Made by a program: the position numbers and the translations under genes. From JASFJH01 sp050117725 (GTDB lineage: Bacteria; Pseudomonadota; Gammaproteobacteria; AKS1), in the NCBI GenBank assembly GCA_050117725.1, contig JASFME010000011.1:1-24420 (forward strand): a DNA stretch of 24,420 nucleotides. Direction: 5' to 3'. This document shows positions 15,334-23,248 of this stretch, piece by piece (positions within the stretch are counted from its first letter, which is position 1; each line of letters opens with the position of its first letter). The notes under the pieces were generated by a model, which was given only the letters and a program-made list of their open reading frames with translations, was not told the DNA's origin and ran no database searches.

Positions 15334-16143
15334 CTACTTCTCCAGCGAAAATTCTGCCAACATATTCATTTCAGATTCGGTAAAACCGGCCTGCATGCGT
15401 GCGGCCGTTTCGAATGGCCCTCGCACGATACCCCGCATGTATTGCCTGAGCAGATCGGTGAAGGTCTGTTCGGGATCGATACCACGTTGCTCACACAGGT
15501 AGCGGAACCAGCGCGTACCGATCTCGACATGACCGATCTCCTCGCGGAAGATCACATCGAGGATCTGCACGGCGCGCTGGTCGCCGAGCGAGGTAAGTCT
15601 TTCCACCATACCCGGCGTCACGTCCAGACCGCGCGCCTCGAGCACACGGGGCACCAGCGCCATGCGCACCATAACATCATGCGCGGTCTTCTGCGCCATC
15701 TCCCACAGGCCGTTGTGCGCATCAAACGCCCCGTAATCATAACCGAGCTGGCGCAAATGTTCGCGTAACATGAGGAAGTGGCTGGCTTCCTCGGCAGCCA
15801 CCCGGCTCCAGTCGATATAATAGCCGCGCGGCATGCCCTGGAAACGGTACACGGCATCCCACGCCAGGTTAATTGCATTGAATTCAATATGCGCAATGGC
15901 ATGGATCAGCGCCGCGTGGCCGCACCGGTTATTCAGGCGCCGGCGCGGCAAATCACGCGGAGAGACAAGTCGTGGCTGCGGCGGGCGCCCCGGATCGCTG
16001 ACATCTTCGAGGTCGATCGGTGCAGGTTGTAGCTGCCCGGAGAGGATCGCGGCGCGCGTCGTGTCGGTACAATGGCACTTCGCATCCGGGTCGGCCTCAA
16101 GCAGGCAGGCCAGTGCGGCGCGATGCAGGTTAGCTGTGTTCAT
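15334..16143 (-). CDS. DUF455 family ferritin-like protein
   Basis: 269 residues that look like the DUF455 group of ferritin-like helical proteins. Likely di-metal ligands are spaced as in ferritin-like folds: E87 (HIEFNAINLAWD), E118/E119 with H122 (AAEEASHF), and E201/E202 with H205 (REEIGHVEIG). The substrate is not known; an oxygen-dependent di-iron reaction is a family-level inference. A cysteine-containing N-terminal stretch (CHCTDT, about 23-28) is not part of the fold. The gene lies 26 bases after glycerate kinase and 2 bases before the lipoprotein gene, so it belongs to that operon. Confidence 0.88.
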   Translation of the reverse strand: MNTANLHRAALACLLEADPDAKCHCTDTTRAAILSGQLQPAPIDLEDVSDPGRPPQPRLVSPRDLPRRRLNNRCGHAALIHAIAHIEFNAINLAWDAVYRFQGMPRGYYIDWSRVAAEEASHFLMLREHLRQLGYDYGAFDAHNGLWEMAQKTAHDVMVRMALVPRVLEARGLDVTPGMVERLTSLGDQRAVQILDVIFREEIGHVEIGTRWFRYLCEQRGIDPEQTFTDLLRQYMRGIVRGPFETAARMQAGFTESEMNMLAEFSLEK

Positions 16144-16169
16144 GGCGCGCCATCATACCGCGCCTGCCC

Positions 16170-17411
16170 TTACTGTTTCAGCCCCAGCACGATATCCATG
16201 ACATTCGTGCCAGTCGGCCCCGTCTGGATCAGATCACCGCTGGCCTCGAGAAACCGTCCCGCATCGGCCCTGGCAAGGCAGCTCCTGGCGTCACACGCGT
16301 TCAAGCTGCCCCGCGCGATGGTTTCAGCGTCGACGAGTGCCCCGGCATCCAGGGTCGGCCCGTCCGTGCCATCCGTACCGGCCGCGAGCAAGTAACAACC
16401 GTCATGACCGGCCAGTACGCCGGCGGCCGCCAGTGCCAGTTGCTGATTGCGCCCGCCCCGTCCCGGATGCTGCGGCAGGTTGACGACGCTCTCGCCGCCC
16501 CAGATATGCAGGCCGGCAGGGCCTTCAATTAATTCCGTGGCGAGGCGACGGCCGGTACTCGCTGCTTCCGTCTCGAACAGTTGTTCATGCAGGTGCACGG
16601 TCAGGCCGGCCGCTTCGGCGGCCAGCATCGCGGCCTGCAGGGCATGTCGCAGGCTTGCAATCACTTCGATCTGTACCGTTTCATTCACGGCATCACCCGC
16701 CCCTGGTGCAGGCGGGGCAAGGCCGAGAAAGGTCTGCAGCCAATCAGGCAGCGTGGGATCGTCGATGCTGGCCGCGGTTCCACTGGCAGGCGCAAGCAAT
16801 CCTGAGCCGATCGTTGCCGGATCATCGCCGATCACATCCGAGATCAGGTAACAGCGGGTCGGCCGGCCCCCCAGGTATGACAACAGGCGGCCTCCCTTGA
16901 TACAGGACAGGGCCCGCCTGACCCGGTTGATCCGCGCAATATCAAGACCGCTGCCGAGCAACCAGGCATTGACACGCGCCAGGTCCGCCGCACTCATGCC
17001 GGCGGGTAACACCTCAACGAGTGCCGAGGCTCCACCCGAGATCAAAAACAATAACTGCCCGTCTGGCGGCGTTTCAGCGATGAATGTTAACAATGCCTGG
17101 CCGGCCGCCAGGCTTTGTTCATCGGGTACGGGATGGGCACTTTCTAGACATTGCACGTTCGGAGGAAATTGCGTGGGAACATGGCCATACTTGGTGATGA
17201 TCAAACCACGGACCAGCATCTCACCGAGACCGGCCTGCGCACCGGCATACATGCTGGCGGCCGCCTTGCCGATCGCGACAACGTGGACAGGTTCATGAGA
17301 GGCTGATTGCCGCACATGCCGGGAAACAACCGTCTCGCCGTTTACGCTATCCAGCGCGGCATGAAAGATGTTTAATAACCGCTGTCTTGCCTCAGCCACG
17401 CCCAGCATCAT
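16170..17411 (-). CDS. Glycerate kinase, DUF4147/MOFRL type
   Basis: 413 residues from the ATG at 17411. It belongs to the GckA-type glycerate 2-kinases, which phosphorylate D-glycerate in the cytoplasm. The N-terminal part has HVVAIGKAAASM, the central LFLISGGASAL and the conserved ISDVIGDDPATIGSG. The C-terminal MOFRL domain has GGRNQQLALAAA and AAGTDGTDGPTLDAGA. The frame stays open to a TTG at 17450, but that start has no ribosome site; the MM codons at 17411/17408 fit the family length better, though their Shine-Dalgarno is also weak. The start is therefore uncertain. It follows the EAL gene by about 50 bases. Confidence 0.9.
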   Translation of the reverse strand: MMLGVAEARQRLLNIFHAALDSVNGETVVSRHVRQSASHEPVHVVAIGKAAASMYAGAQAGLGEMLVRGLIITKYGHVPTQFPPNVQCLESAHPVPDEQSLAAGQALLTFIAETPPDGQLLFLISGGASALVEVLPAGMSAADLARVNAWLLGSGLDIARINRVRRALSCIKGGRLLSYLGGRPTRCYLISDVIGDDPATIGSGLLAPASGTAASIDDPTLPDWLQTFLGLAPPAPGAGDAVNETVQIEVIASLRHALQAAMLAAEAAGLTVHLHEQLFETEAASTGRRLATELIEGPAGLHIWGGESVVNLPQHPGRGGRNQQLALAAAGVLAGHDGCYLLAAGTDGTDGPTLDAGALVDAETIARGSLNACDARSCLARADAGRFLEASGDLIQTGPTGTNVMDIVLGLKQ

Positions 17412-17464
17412 ACCGGATGTTTGCTTGTAAATGCATGCTGCCACCGGCAAACAGGGTTGTTAAG

Positions 17465-18748
17465 CTAGAAATCTGACCAGTCAACATCGCAACAGTAAAT
17501 ACGGGTATCGCCATCTGTTGTCGTCAGGCACAGCGACAAGGTCTTGCAGAGAATCCCTCCTGTCATCGAGAGGTAGGGACGGCTGTGATGCACCTTTTCA
17601 GGCTCTTGCAGTGAGCGCCTGAAATAATGCCGGCGAAACCACGTCGAGCCCTCACCATCACTGACATGGCCGAAACGACTGGGAAACATGGCCTCATGCC
17701 CGTCAGGATAAAAAGTTTCGCCGACCTGGAAACCCTTTTCATTCAGGATATAGCAACGCTCAACACCTGACAGCGACAGTATTCCTTCAAATTCTGCGGG
17801 CGAACCGGCAAACGCATGCTCACGCGCGGCCACTTCAAACGGTAACATGTATTTGCCGAGGGCCTCGTCATGTCGTCGTTGTCGCTCGAATACATAGCCG
17901 TAGTACTGGTTACACAGATTCGACAAGTGTGAGCCGCCTTCACCAACACATTGTGCCGGTGCTTCACACCCCAACTCCTTGCCGGGCCGTGCGAAATAAT
18001 ATCCCTGTACAAAATCAACGCCGGAATCGATTGCCATCAACGCCTGGTCTTCAGTCTCGACACCTTCCATAAGAACAAGACTGCCACATTCGTGAATCAT
18101 AGAAACGAGACTGGGCAACAGGCGTCTGACAGAAGGCTTTGCCAGTTCGGCGGCAAGAGATCGATCCAGTTTCACGATATCCGGTTCGACCGACCAGAGT
18201 CGATCGATATTCGAAGCTTTTGCACCGAAGTCATCAATCGCGATTTTACAACCGAGATCGCGGTAGTATTGCACGGCGTCATTAAGCAAGTCCCGATCGT
18301 TAATCGTGTGTTCCAGGATTTCGACTACAACATTACTCGTCACTGTCCCTGATGCTTCAAGACATTCGCTGAAAAAAGCACCGTAGCGCAGTCCATTCAG
18401 AATTACATCCGGGTGAATATTCAGAAACAACCAGGCGTCGTTGCCGCCTGCGCGCTGAAAGTTTTGCGTGTGCAGGTAACGCGAAAGCCGATCAATCCGG
18501 ACTTTCTCGCCTTCCTCCGTAATACTGCCAAAATACTGTGCCGGCTGAATACGTCTGTGTTGCGCATCACGTACGCGCAGCAGCCCTTCATAACCAATCG
18601 GTTTGCGGTGTGACAGGCTGTATATTGCCTGAAACTCTGAACTCAGTCTTAAATCATTAACGCGCGCTTCCAGCCTGTCATCGCTATGTTCATAACAAAG
18701 CTCGGCAAAAGGTCCGAACTCTCCCGGTTTTTCTATAGATGCCAGCAT
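17465..18748 (-). CDS. EAL-domain cyclic-di-GMP phosphodiesterase with C-terminal sensory domain
   Basis: 427 residues, soluble, no membrane segment. The EAL domain (about 35-255) keeps the residues expected for c-di-GMP hydrolysis: E54, N110, E143, D172/D173 (IAIDDFG), K193, E228 (EGVETE) and Q248 (FVQGYYFA). The signature itself reads EGL instead of EAL. The C-terminal 170 residues have a Cache/PAS-like look (YILNEKGFQVGETF, SRPYLSMTGG, TLSLCL) resembling the YkuI_C domain that follows EAL domains in some proteins; this assignment is tentative. The start has GGAGG 7 bases upstream. It is first in a run with glycerate kinase, DUF455 and the lipoprotein. Confidence 0.9.
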   Translation of the reverse strand: MLASIEKPGEFGPFAELCYEHSDDRLEARVNDLRLSSEFQAIYSLSHRKPIGYEGLLRVRDAQHRRIQPAQYFGSITEEGEKVRIDRLSRYLHTQNFQRAGGNDAWLFLNIHPDVILNGLRYGAFFSECLEASGTVTSNVVVEILEHTINDRDLLNDAVQYYRDLGCKIAIDDFGAKASNIDRLWSVEPDIVKLDRSLAAELAKPSVRRLLPSLVSMIHECGSLVLMEGVETEDQALMAIDSGVDFVQGYYFARPGKELGCEAPAQCVGEGGSHLSNLCNQYYGYVFERQRRHDEALGKYMLPFEVAAREHAFAGSPAEFEGILSLSGVERCYILNEKGFQVGETFYPDGHEAMFPSRFGHVSDGEGSTWFRRHYFRRSLQEPEKVHHSRPYLSMTGGILCKTLSLCLTTTDGDTRIYCCDVDWSDF

Positions 18749-19142
18749 TGCAGACCTCCATCCTTAAAGTCGCTGGTTTGGATAGCTATACTGAGCAATA
18801 TCCATACCAAAATTGGTAAAATCCCTGTCAATGTTGACTGGATAGCACGTTACTCCTTATAGAAAGATGCCATTGTCAGCATAGTCTGATAGTCGGGTCA
18901 GCACTTTCCGGTTATTGCGTAGGCAAATACCGTAGCACTGCATCGAAGCAGTGCCATATGCACCAGTATGTTGCGCAGTATAGGCAGGAAGTATGATGAA
19001 ATTATGACTACCGGAAGAACCCTGTAACTGATAAGGGCAGATGGAAATGCCGGCAAGGCGTCACATGACTAACCGGCGCTCACTGTCACCTTGCCCCATC
19101 GTTAGCAAACAGATCCTGACTCCGTCATTGGCCGCCAGATTG
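18749..19142. other. 394-base non-coding gap between metZ and the EAL gene
   Basis: No credible gene. It holds the EAL promoter region (18801-18831), a 7-bp-stem hairpin with six-base loop (18935-18941 with 18948-18954) lacking a T run, and a larger stem-loop 47 bases after metZ: GGCAAGG/CCTTGCC (19052-19058 with 19089-19095) plus inner TGAC/GTCA (19066-19069 with 19085-19088). The latter might end metZ transcription, but it has no T tract. Confidence 0.6.
18801..18831 (-). promoter_or_regulatory. Candidate promoter and operator of the EAL gene
   Basis: On minus, a perfect -35 TTGACA (18826-18831), a long 19-base spacer and an extended -10 TG-G-TATGGA (18801-18806). A dyad TACCAA-N2-TTGGTA (18805-18818) lies across the spacer, where a bound repressor or activator could act. 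The non-ideal spacing fits a regulated promoter. Confidence 0.4.
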
Positions 19143-20330
19143 TCAGGCAATTGCATCGAAACCGCGTTGTAAATCCGCCGTCAGATCATCAATGTGCTCG
19201 AGGCCAACGGCAATCCGGATCAGGCCGTCACTGATACCGGTTTCGAGTTTCTGCTCCGGTGTGAGGCGGCCATGCGTGGTTGTCGCCGGATGGGTAATCG
19301 TGGTTTTCACGTCACCGAGGTTGGCCGTAATCGATACGAGTTGCGTCGCATCAATAAAGCGCCATGCTGCATCCTTGCCTCCATTGATTTCGAACGACAG
19401 CACTGCGCCGGGGCCGGCCTGCTGATCGGCGGCCAGTGCATGTTGCGGGTGCGAGGCAAGTCCCGGGAAGTTGACAACCTGTACCGCTGGCTGGGTAGCA
19501 AGCCATTCAGCCAGTTGCTGGGCATTGTCACAATGCGCCTTCATCCGGATCGGCAGGGTTTCTAGCCCTTTGAGAAAGGTCCAGGCGTTGAACGGGCTCA
19601 GGCTTGGCCCGCAGGTACGCACCACACCATAGATATCCTTGCCGACAAGGTTTTCACTGCCGACCACGGCCCCGCCAATACAGCGGCCCTGTCCATCGAG
19701 AAACTTGGTAGCTGAATGGATGACAATATCCGCGCCCCACTTGAGCGGCTGCTGCAATACCGGTGTGCACAGGCAATTATCCACGACCAGCAGGCAGTCT
19801 TTGCCATGCGCCAGTTCAGCAAGCCGGGCAATATCGGCGACTTCATTCAGCGGGTTCGAGGGCGTCTCCAGAAACAGGAACACAGTATTGTGTTGAATCG
19901 CCGCTTCCCAGGCATCGTAATCGGTCAGCGGCACAAAGGTCACCTCAACACCGAACTTGGCCAGGTACTGGCTGAACAACACCGTGGTCGTACCAAAGAT
20001 ACTGCGGGACGAAACGATATGATCACCGGCCTTTAGCAGACCAAGACAAGTGGCCAGGATCGCCGCCATGCCGGAGGCCGTCGCCACACAACGTTCTGCA
20101 CCTTCGAGTGCGGCAAGCCGTTGTTCAAAGGCCTGCACCGTCGGATTGGTGAAACGCGAATAGATATTGCCGGGCTCGTCGCCGGAAAAACGCGCCGCGG
20201 CCTCGGCCGCTGAACTGAACACGTAACTCGAAGTGGTAAAAATCGGCTCGCTGTTCTCACCTTCATTGGTGCGACGCTGGCCAGCGCGCACGGCATGCGT
20301 ATTGAAATGCAGATTATTTTTGCCTGGCAT
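19143..20330 (-). CDS. metZ: O-succinylhomoserine sulfhydrylase
   Basis: Pyridoxal-phosphate enzyme of 395 residues that makes homocysteine directly from O-succinylhomoserine (or an O-acyl analogue) and sulfide in methionine synthesis. It belongs to the Cys/Met metabolism family: YSRFTNPT, TASGMAAI, ETPSNP, VVDNCLCTP, and K209 in HSATKFLDGQGR as the cofactor lysine. The ending GLIRIAVGLEHIDDL is typical. Position after cvpA-purF matches metZ in Pseudomonas, favouring MetZ over MetB or MetC; substrate preference cannot be proved from sequence. The ATG has GGGAG 9 bases upstream. Expression is probably governed by the SAM-II riboswitch in its leader. Confidence 0.95.
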   Translation of the reverse strand: MPGKNNLHFNTHAVRAGQRRTNEGENSEPIFTTSSYVFSSAAEAAARFSGDEPGNIYSRFTNPTVQAFEQRLAALEGAERCVATASGMAAILATCLGLLKAGDHIVSSRSIFGTTTVLFSQYLAKFGVEVTFVPLTDYDAWEAAIQHNTVFLFLETPSNPLNEVADIARLAELAHGKDCLLVVDNCLCTPVLQQPLKWGADIVIHSATKFLDGQGRCIGGAVVGSENLVGKDIYGVVRTCGPSLSPFNAWTFLKGLETLPIRMKAHCDNAQQLAEWLATQPAVQVVNFPGLASHPQHALAADQQAGPGAVLSFEINGGKDAAWRFIDATQLVSITANLGDVKTTITHPATTTHGRLTPEQKLETGISDGLIRIAVGLEHIDDLTADLQRGFDAIA

Positions 20331-20396
20331 TCTTGTATCTCCCGTTCATCGTGTCTGCAGCGGGAGTGATGCCATCAGCCATACAACATCCAGGCA

Positions 20397-20432
20397 CAAA
20401 AAAACCCGCTGTCAGCTTGATGCTAAAGCAGG
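20397..20432 (-). terminator. Riboswitch-controlled terminator in the metZ leader
   Basis: Stem CCTGC/GCGGG (20428-20432 with 20405-20409) with inner stem TTAGC/GCTGA, followed on minus by seven T. It lies between the aptamer and metZ, 67 bases before the ATG. Its 5' arm overlaps CTTTAGC (20422-20428), which can instead pair perfectly with GCTAAAG of the aptamer (20442-20448) to make an antiterminator closed by AGG/CCU and a GCAA tetraloop. Confidence 0.82.
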
Positions 20433-20436
20433 TTGC

Positions 20437-20490
20437 CCTCTCTTTAGCTGGATTTATAGCGCGCCCGCAAGCTGAGTCAAATCGGCGCAA
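20437..20490 (-). promoter_or_regulatory. SAM-II riboswitch aptamer upstream of metZ
   Basis: On minus the leader closely follows the SAM-II (SAM_alpha) H-type pseudoknot aptamer. P1 is GCGCC (20484-20488) with GGCGC (20461-20465). The conserved loop GATTTGA follows the first arm, CTTGC precedes the second arm, then ATAAAT and GCTAAAGAGAGG complete the pseudoknot; CTC in the loop can pair with GAG at the 3' side. These elements occur in the same order in the known SAM-II crystal-structure RNA. It lies in front of a methionine gene, as expected. The identification is from memory of the motif, not from a covariance search. Confidence 0.85.
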
Positions 20491-20497
20491 TGGGCGT

Positions 20498-20526
20498 AGA
20501 CTAGGCCATGTCCCGCAGGCTGTCAA
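20498..20526 (-). promoter_or_regulatory. Sigma-70 promoter of the metZ riboswitch transcript
   Basis: On minus, perfect -35 TTGACA (20521-20526), exactly 17 bases, then -10 TAGTCT (20498-20503). The expected start near 20491 is immediately before the aptamer P1 arm, as usual for SAM-II. The promoter begins about 12 bases after the purF stop, so metZ is transcribed independently. Confidence 0.75.
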
Positions 20527-20537
20527 CCGTTGGCCAG

Positions 20538-22046
20538 TCAGTCATTATGCATGTCAATCACCGCATTATCGCGGTGTTCGCGGTCTTCTTTGGCGGCATC
20601 ACTGCGTATCAATTCCAGTTGCTCAAGATAGGTTTGCGTCACATCACGGGTGACGTACTCACCGTTGAAGACACTCGTATCGAAACTCTGGATATCCTTG
20701 TTGCCGCGATGCACTGCATCGATCAGGTCATCAAGTTCCTGGTAAATCAGGCGATCCGCACCGATTTTACGACAGACTTCTTCTTCGCTACGGCCATGCG
20801 CGATCAGCTCATGCGCACTCGGCATATCAATGCCGTATACATTCGGGTATTTTACGGGGGGTGATGCAGAGGCAAAATAAACCTTGTTGGCACCGGCCTC
20901 ACGGGCCATTTGAATAATCTGCTGAGAGGTGGTGCCACGCACAATCGAATCGTCGACGAGCATGACATTCTTGCCGCGAAATTCGAGATCAATCGCATTG
21001 AGTTTCTGACGAACCGATTTCTTGCGCTGTTGCTGGCCAGGCATAATAAAGGTCCGGCCAATGTAACGGTTCTTGATAAAGCCTTCGCGGTACAACACGC
21101 CCAGGCGGTTGGCCATTTGCAAAGCCGAGGTACGGCTCGTGTCCGGAATCGGGATCACGACATCGATGTCCTGTTCCGGCCATTCACGTTTAATCTTTTC
21201 GGCGAGTTTCTCACCCATGCGCAGCCGTGCCTTGTATACCGACACGTCATCCATGATCGAATCCGGTCGGGCAAAATACACATGTTCAAATATGCACGGG
21301 GTAAGCTGCGGGTTACGCGCGCACTGCTGCGTATGCAACTCACCTTTCGTGTCGATAAAAACGGCCTCACCGGGTTCAACGTCACGGATCAACTGGAAAC
21401 CCACAGCATCGATCGCCACACTCTCCGAGGCAATAATACATTCCGGGCCCTTGTCGGTCTGGCGACAACCAAATGCGAGGGGGCGGATCCCGTTCGGATC
21501 ACGGAAACCTACGACGCCGAAATCGGTGATCATTGCCACCACGGCATAGCCGCCCCGGCACCGCTCATGCACACGTGCCACAGCCCTGAACACATCGTTG
21601 GCATCGATTTGCAGCTTGCCGAGTGCCTGCAACTCGTGGGCAAATACGTTCAGCAACACTTCTGAATCCGAATCGGTATTCAGGTGCCGCAAGTCTTCGC
21701 GGAAAATGTCGTGCTTGAGCTCATCGGAATTGGTCAGGTTGCCGTTATGCGCCAGTGCCACACCATACGGTGAATTGACATAAAACGGTTGCGCTTCCGC
21801 GGTCGAGGAGCTGCCCGCTGTCGGGTAACGCACATGGCCAATCCCCATCATGCCTTTGAGGCGCAGCATATGGCGTGTATGGAATACATCGCGGACCAGG
21901 CCGTTACTCTTGCGCAGGAAAAGCCGGCCATTCTCACAGGTCATGATCCCCGCGGCATCCTGGCCGCGGTGTTGCAACACCGTCAGGCCATCGTAAATGG
22001 TCTGGTTAACGTGGGAACAACCGACAACTCCAATAACACCACACAT
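20538..22046 (-). CDS. purF: Amidophosphoribosyltransferase
   Basis: Glutamine amidotransferase of 502 residues (E. coli 505) that converts PRPP and glutamine to phosphoribosylamine, the first committed step of purine synthesis, in the cytoplasm. Nucleophile Cys2 directly follows the initiator Met (MCGVIGVVG), so there is no propeptide, as in E. coli and unlike Bacillus. The glutaminase half has GHVRYPTAG and ALAHNGNLTN; the transferase half has the PRPP loop VMLVDDSIVRGTTS near residue 365. AGGGG lies about 9 bases before the ATG. It follows cvpA by 28 bases. No obvious PurR-type palindrome was seen in front of it. Confidence 0.97.
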   Translation of the reverse strand: MCGVIGVVGCSHVNQTIYDGLTVLQHRGQDAAGIMTCENGRLFLRKSNGLVRDVFHTRHMLRLKGMMGIGHVRYPTAGSSSTAEAQPFYVNSPYGVALAHNGNLTNSDELKHDIFREDLRHLNTDSDSEVLLNVFAHELQALGKLQIDANDVFRAVARVHERCRGGYAVVAMITDFGVVGFRDPNGIRPLAFGCRQTDKGPECIIASESVAIDAVGFQLIRDVEPGEAVFIDTKGELHTQQCARNPQLTPCIFEHVYFARPDSIMDDVSVYKARLRMGEKLAEKIKREWPEQDIDVVIPIPDTSRTSALQMANRLGVLYREGFIKNRYIGRTFIMPGQQQRKKSVRQKLNAIDLEFRGKNVMLVDDSIVRGTTSQQIIQMAREAGANKVYFASASPPVKYPNVYGIDMPSAHELIAHGRSEEEVCRKIGADRLIYQELDDLIDAVHRGNKDIQSFDTSVFNGEYVTRDVTQTYLEQLELIRSDAAKEDREHRDNAVIDMHND

Positions 22047-22074
22047 GCTTTGTGACCCCTAGGCTACAACCGGT

Positions 22075-22563
22075 CTAAAAATGAATATTCTCAGCGATGT
22101 CGGCTGGCAGGAAACTGCGAATCCAGATAGCCATATCCTGAAAATGTACTATAAAAATCGACTCTTTCCACCACGGATCGGCCGGAATCGCCGTCAATCC
22201 GGCCAGCAGCACGAGAATTGCCACGAGCACAATGCCCCGCGCGATCCCGAACAGGATACCGAGAAAACGGTCCGTGCCGCTCAAGCCTGACTTTTTCACG
22301 AGCTGTCCGGCCAGGTGGTTGATCAGCCCGGCAATAATCAGCGTGCTGACAAACAACAGGGCAAAGGCCGCCATCAATTGCAGCGACGGTGTCTCGATAT
22401 ACGGTGCCAACAGGCTTGCCATGGGTTGCTGGAAGCCCAGCGCGACCCAGAACGCCGCGATCAGACCAAGTAATGACAATGCCTCTTTGACAAAGCCACG
22501 CCAGATGCTGATCACCGCCGACAAGGCGACAATAATCAGGATTGCAAAATCTGCCCAGACCAT
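22075..22563 (-). CDS. cvpA: CvpA family inner-membrane protein
   Basis: 162 residues, the same length as E. coli CvpA, named for colicin V production; its exact role is unclear. It has several hydrophobic segments (about 6-25, 30-50, 65-90 and 105-125). The conserved RGFVKEALSLLG, GQLVKKSGLSGTDR and LGILFGIARG are present. The frame is open to a GTG at 22590, but the ATG at 22563 gives MVWADFAI, matching E. coli MVWIDYAI, and has a modest GGGA upstream. It lies between the SPOR gene and purF, as in the E. coli folC-dedD-cvpA-purF operon, and probably shares that transcript. Confidence 0.93.
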   Translation of the reverse strand: MVWADFAILIIVALSAVISIWRGFVKEALSLLGLIAAFWVALGFQQPMASLLAPYIETPSLQLMAAFALLFVSTLIIAGLINHLAGQLVKKSGLSGTDRFLGILFGIARGIVLVAILVLLAGLTAIPADPWWKESIFIVHFQDMAIWIRSFLPADIAENIHF

Positions 22564-22617
22564 ATTCCCGCTCATTCCGGTACGCAACACATGCTGACGT
22601 ACCCCGCTCCATGTTCG

Positions 22618-23220
22618 TTATGGATATTTGGTGACAAAGCCTTTCAACCCGACCGCCTTTTTCAGGCTGGCCACTAGCGCCTCCGCAGATTCACGCTTGA
22701 CCTCCGGTCCCACGCGGACCCGGTAGTTCGTCGTATCATTGTCGTGCTGGGTATCAACGAAGGCATCAAAACCATGCTTGCGCAATTTATCGCGCAAGTT
22801 ATAGGCATTCTGTTTCGAACTGAAAATACCCATTTGCACAACCCAGGCACTCACGGTTTTATGCACAACAGGTTTGGTTGCCGATGGTTTCGGTGTCGGT
22901 TTGCTGGTCTCGACCACAGGTTCGTCGGCCACCGCGGTAACCGGTGCTGATTCAGCAGCTTCTGGCTCGTCTGACTTGCTCGTTTGTGCGGATTCGGTTG
23001 ACTGGCTGGCAGGTTCGACCGGTGCGGGCTCCGGTGCCTGGCGATCCAGCGGGATGATACGCGAGACAAATTCACGTTCAGGCTTTTCGGGGATATTCGT
23101 CTCGGTGATCGGCGAGACAGCCGGATCACCACCGGTCAGGAACAAGGGGATGAAAATCACACCCAGCGACACCAGCACGATGGCTCCGACAAGTCGCTGT
23201 TTGAACTGATTGTCTTCCAC
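22618..23220 (-). CDS. dedD: SPOR-domain cell-division protein, DedD-like
   Basis: 200 residues from the GTG at 23220 (VEDNQFKQRLVGAIVL), supported by AGAGG 8 bases upstream; earlier in-frame starts run into folC-side sequence and fit the family less well. A short cytoplasmic tail is followed by one membrane helix (about 9-30), a long Pro/Glu/Ser/Thr-rich periplasmic linker, and a C-terminal SPOR domain (about 120-200: WVVQMGIFSSKQNAYNLRDKL, YRVRVGP). SPOR domains bind peptidoglycan lacking stem peptides at the division septum. Position between folC and cvpA and the domain order fit DedD. Confidence 0.9.
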   Translation of the reverse strand: MEDNQFKQRLVGAIVLVSLGVIFIPLFLTGGDPAVSPITETNIPEKPEREFVSRIIPLDRQAPEPAPVEPASQSTESAQTSKSDEPEAAESAPVTAVADEPVVETSKPTPKPSATKPVVHKTVSAWVVQMGIFSSKQNAYNLRDKLRKHGFDAFVDTQHDNDTTNYRVRVGPEVKRESAEALVASLKKAVGLKGFVTKYP

Positions 23221-23248
23221 GCTCAACCTCTCGCTGTGTAAAACATGA

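Noticed and set aside
18958..18996. Twelve-codon ORF in the gap upstream of the EAL gene
   Set aside because: Plus-strand, no ribosome site and no conserved context; likely chance.
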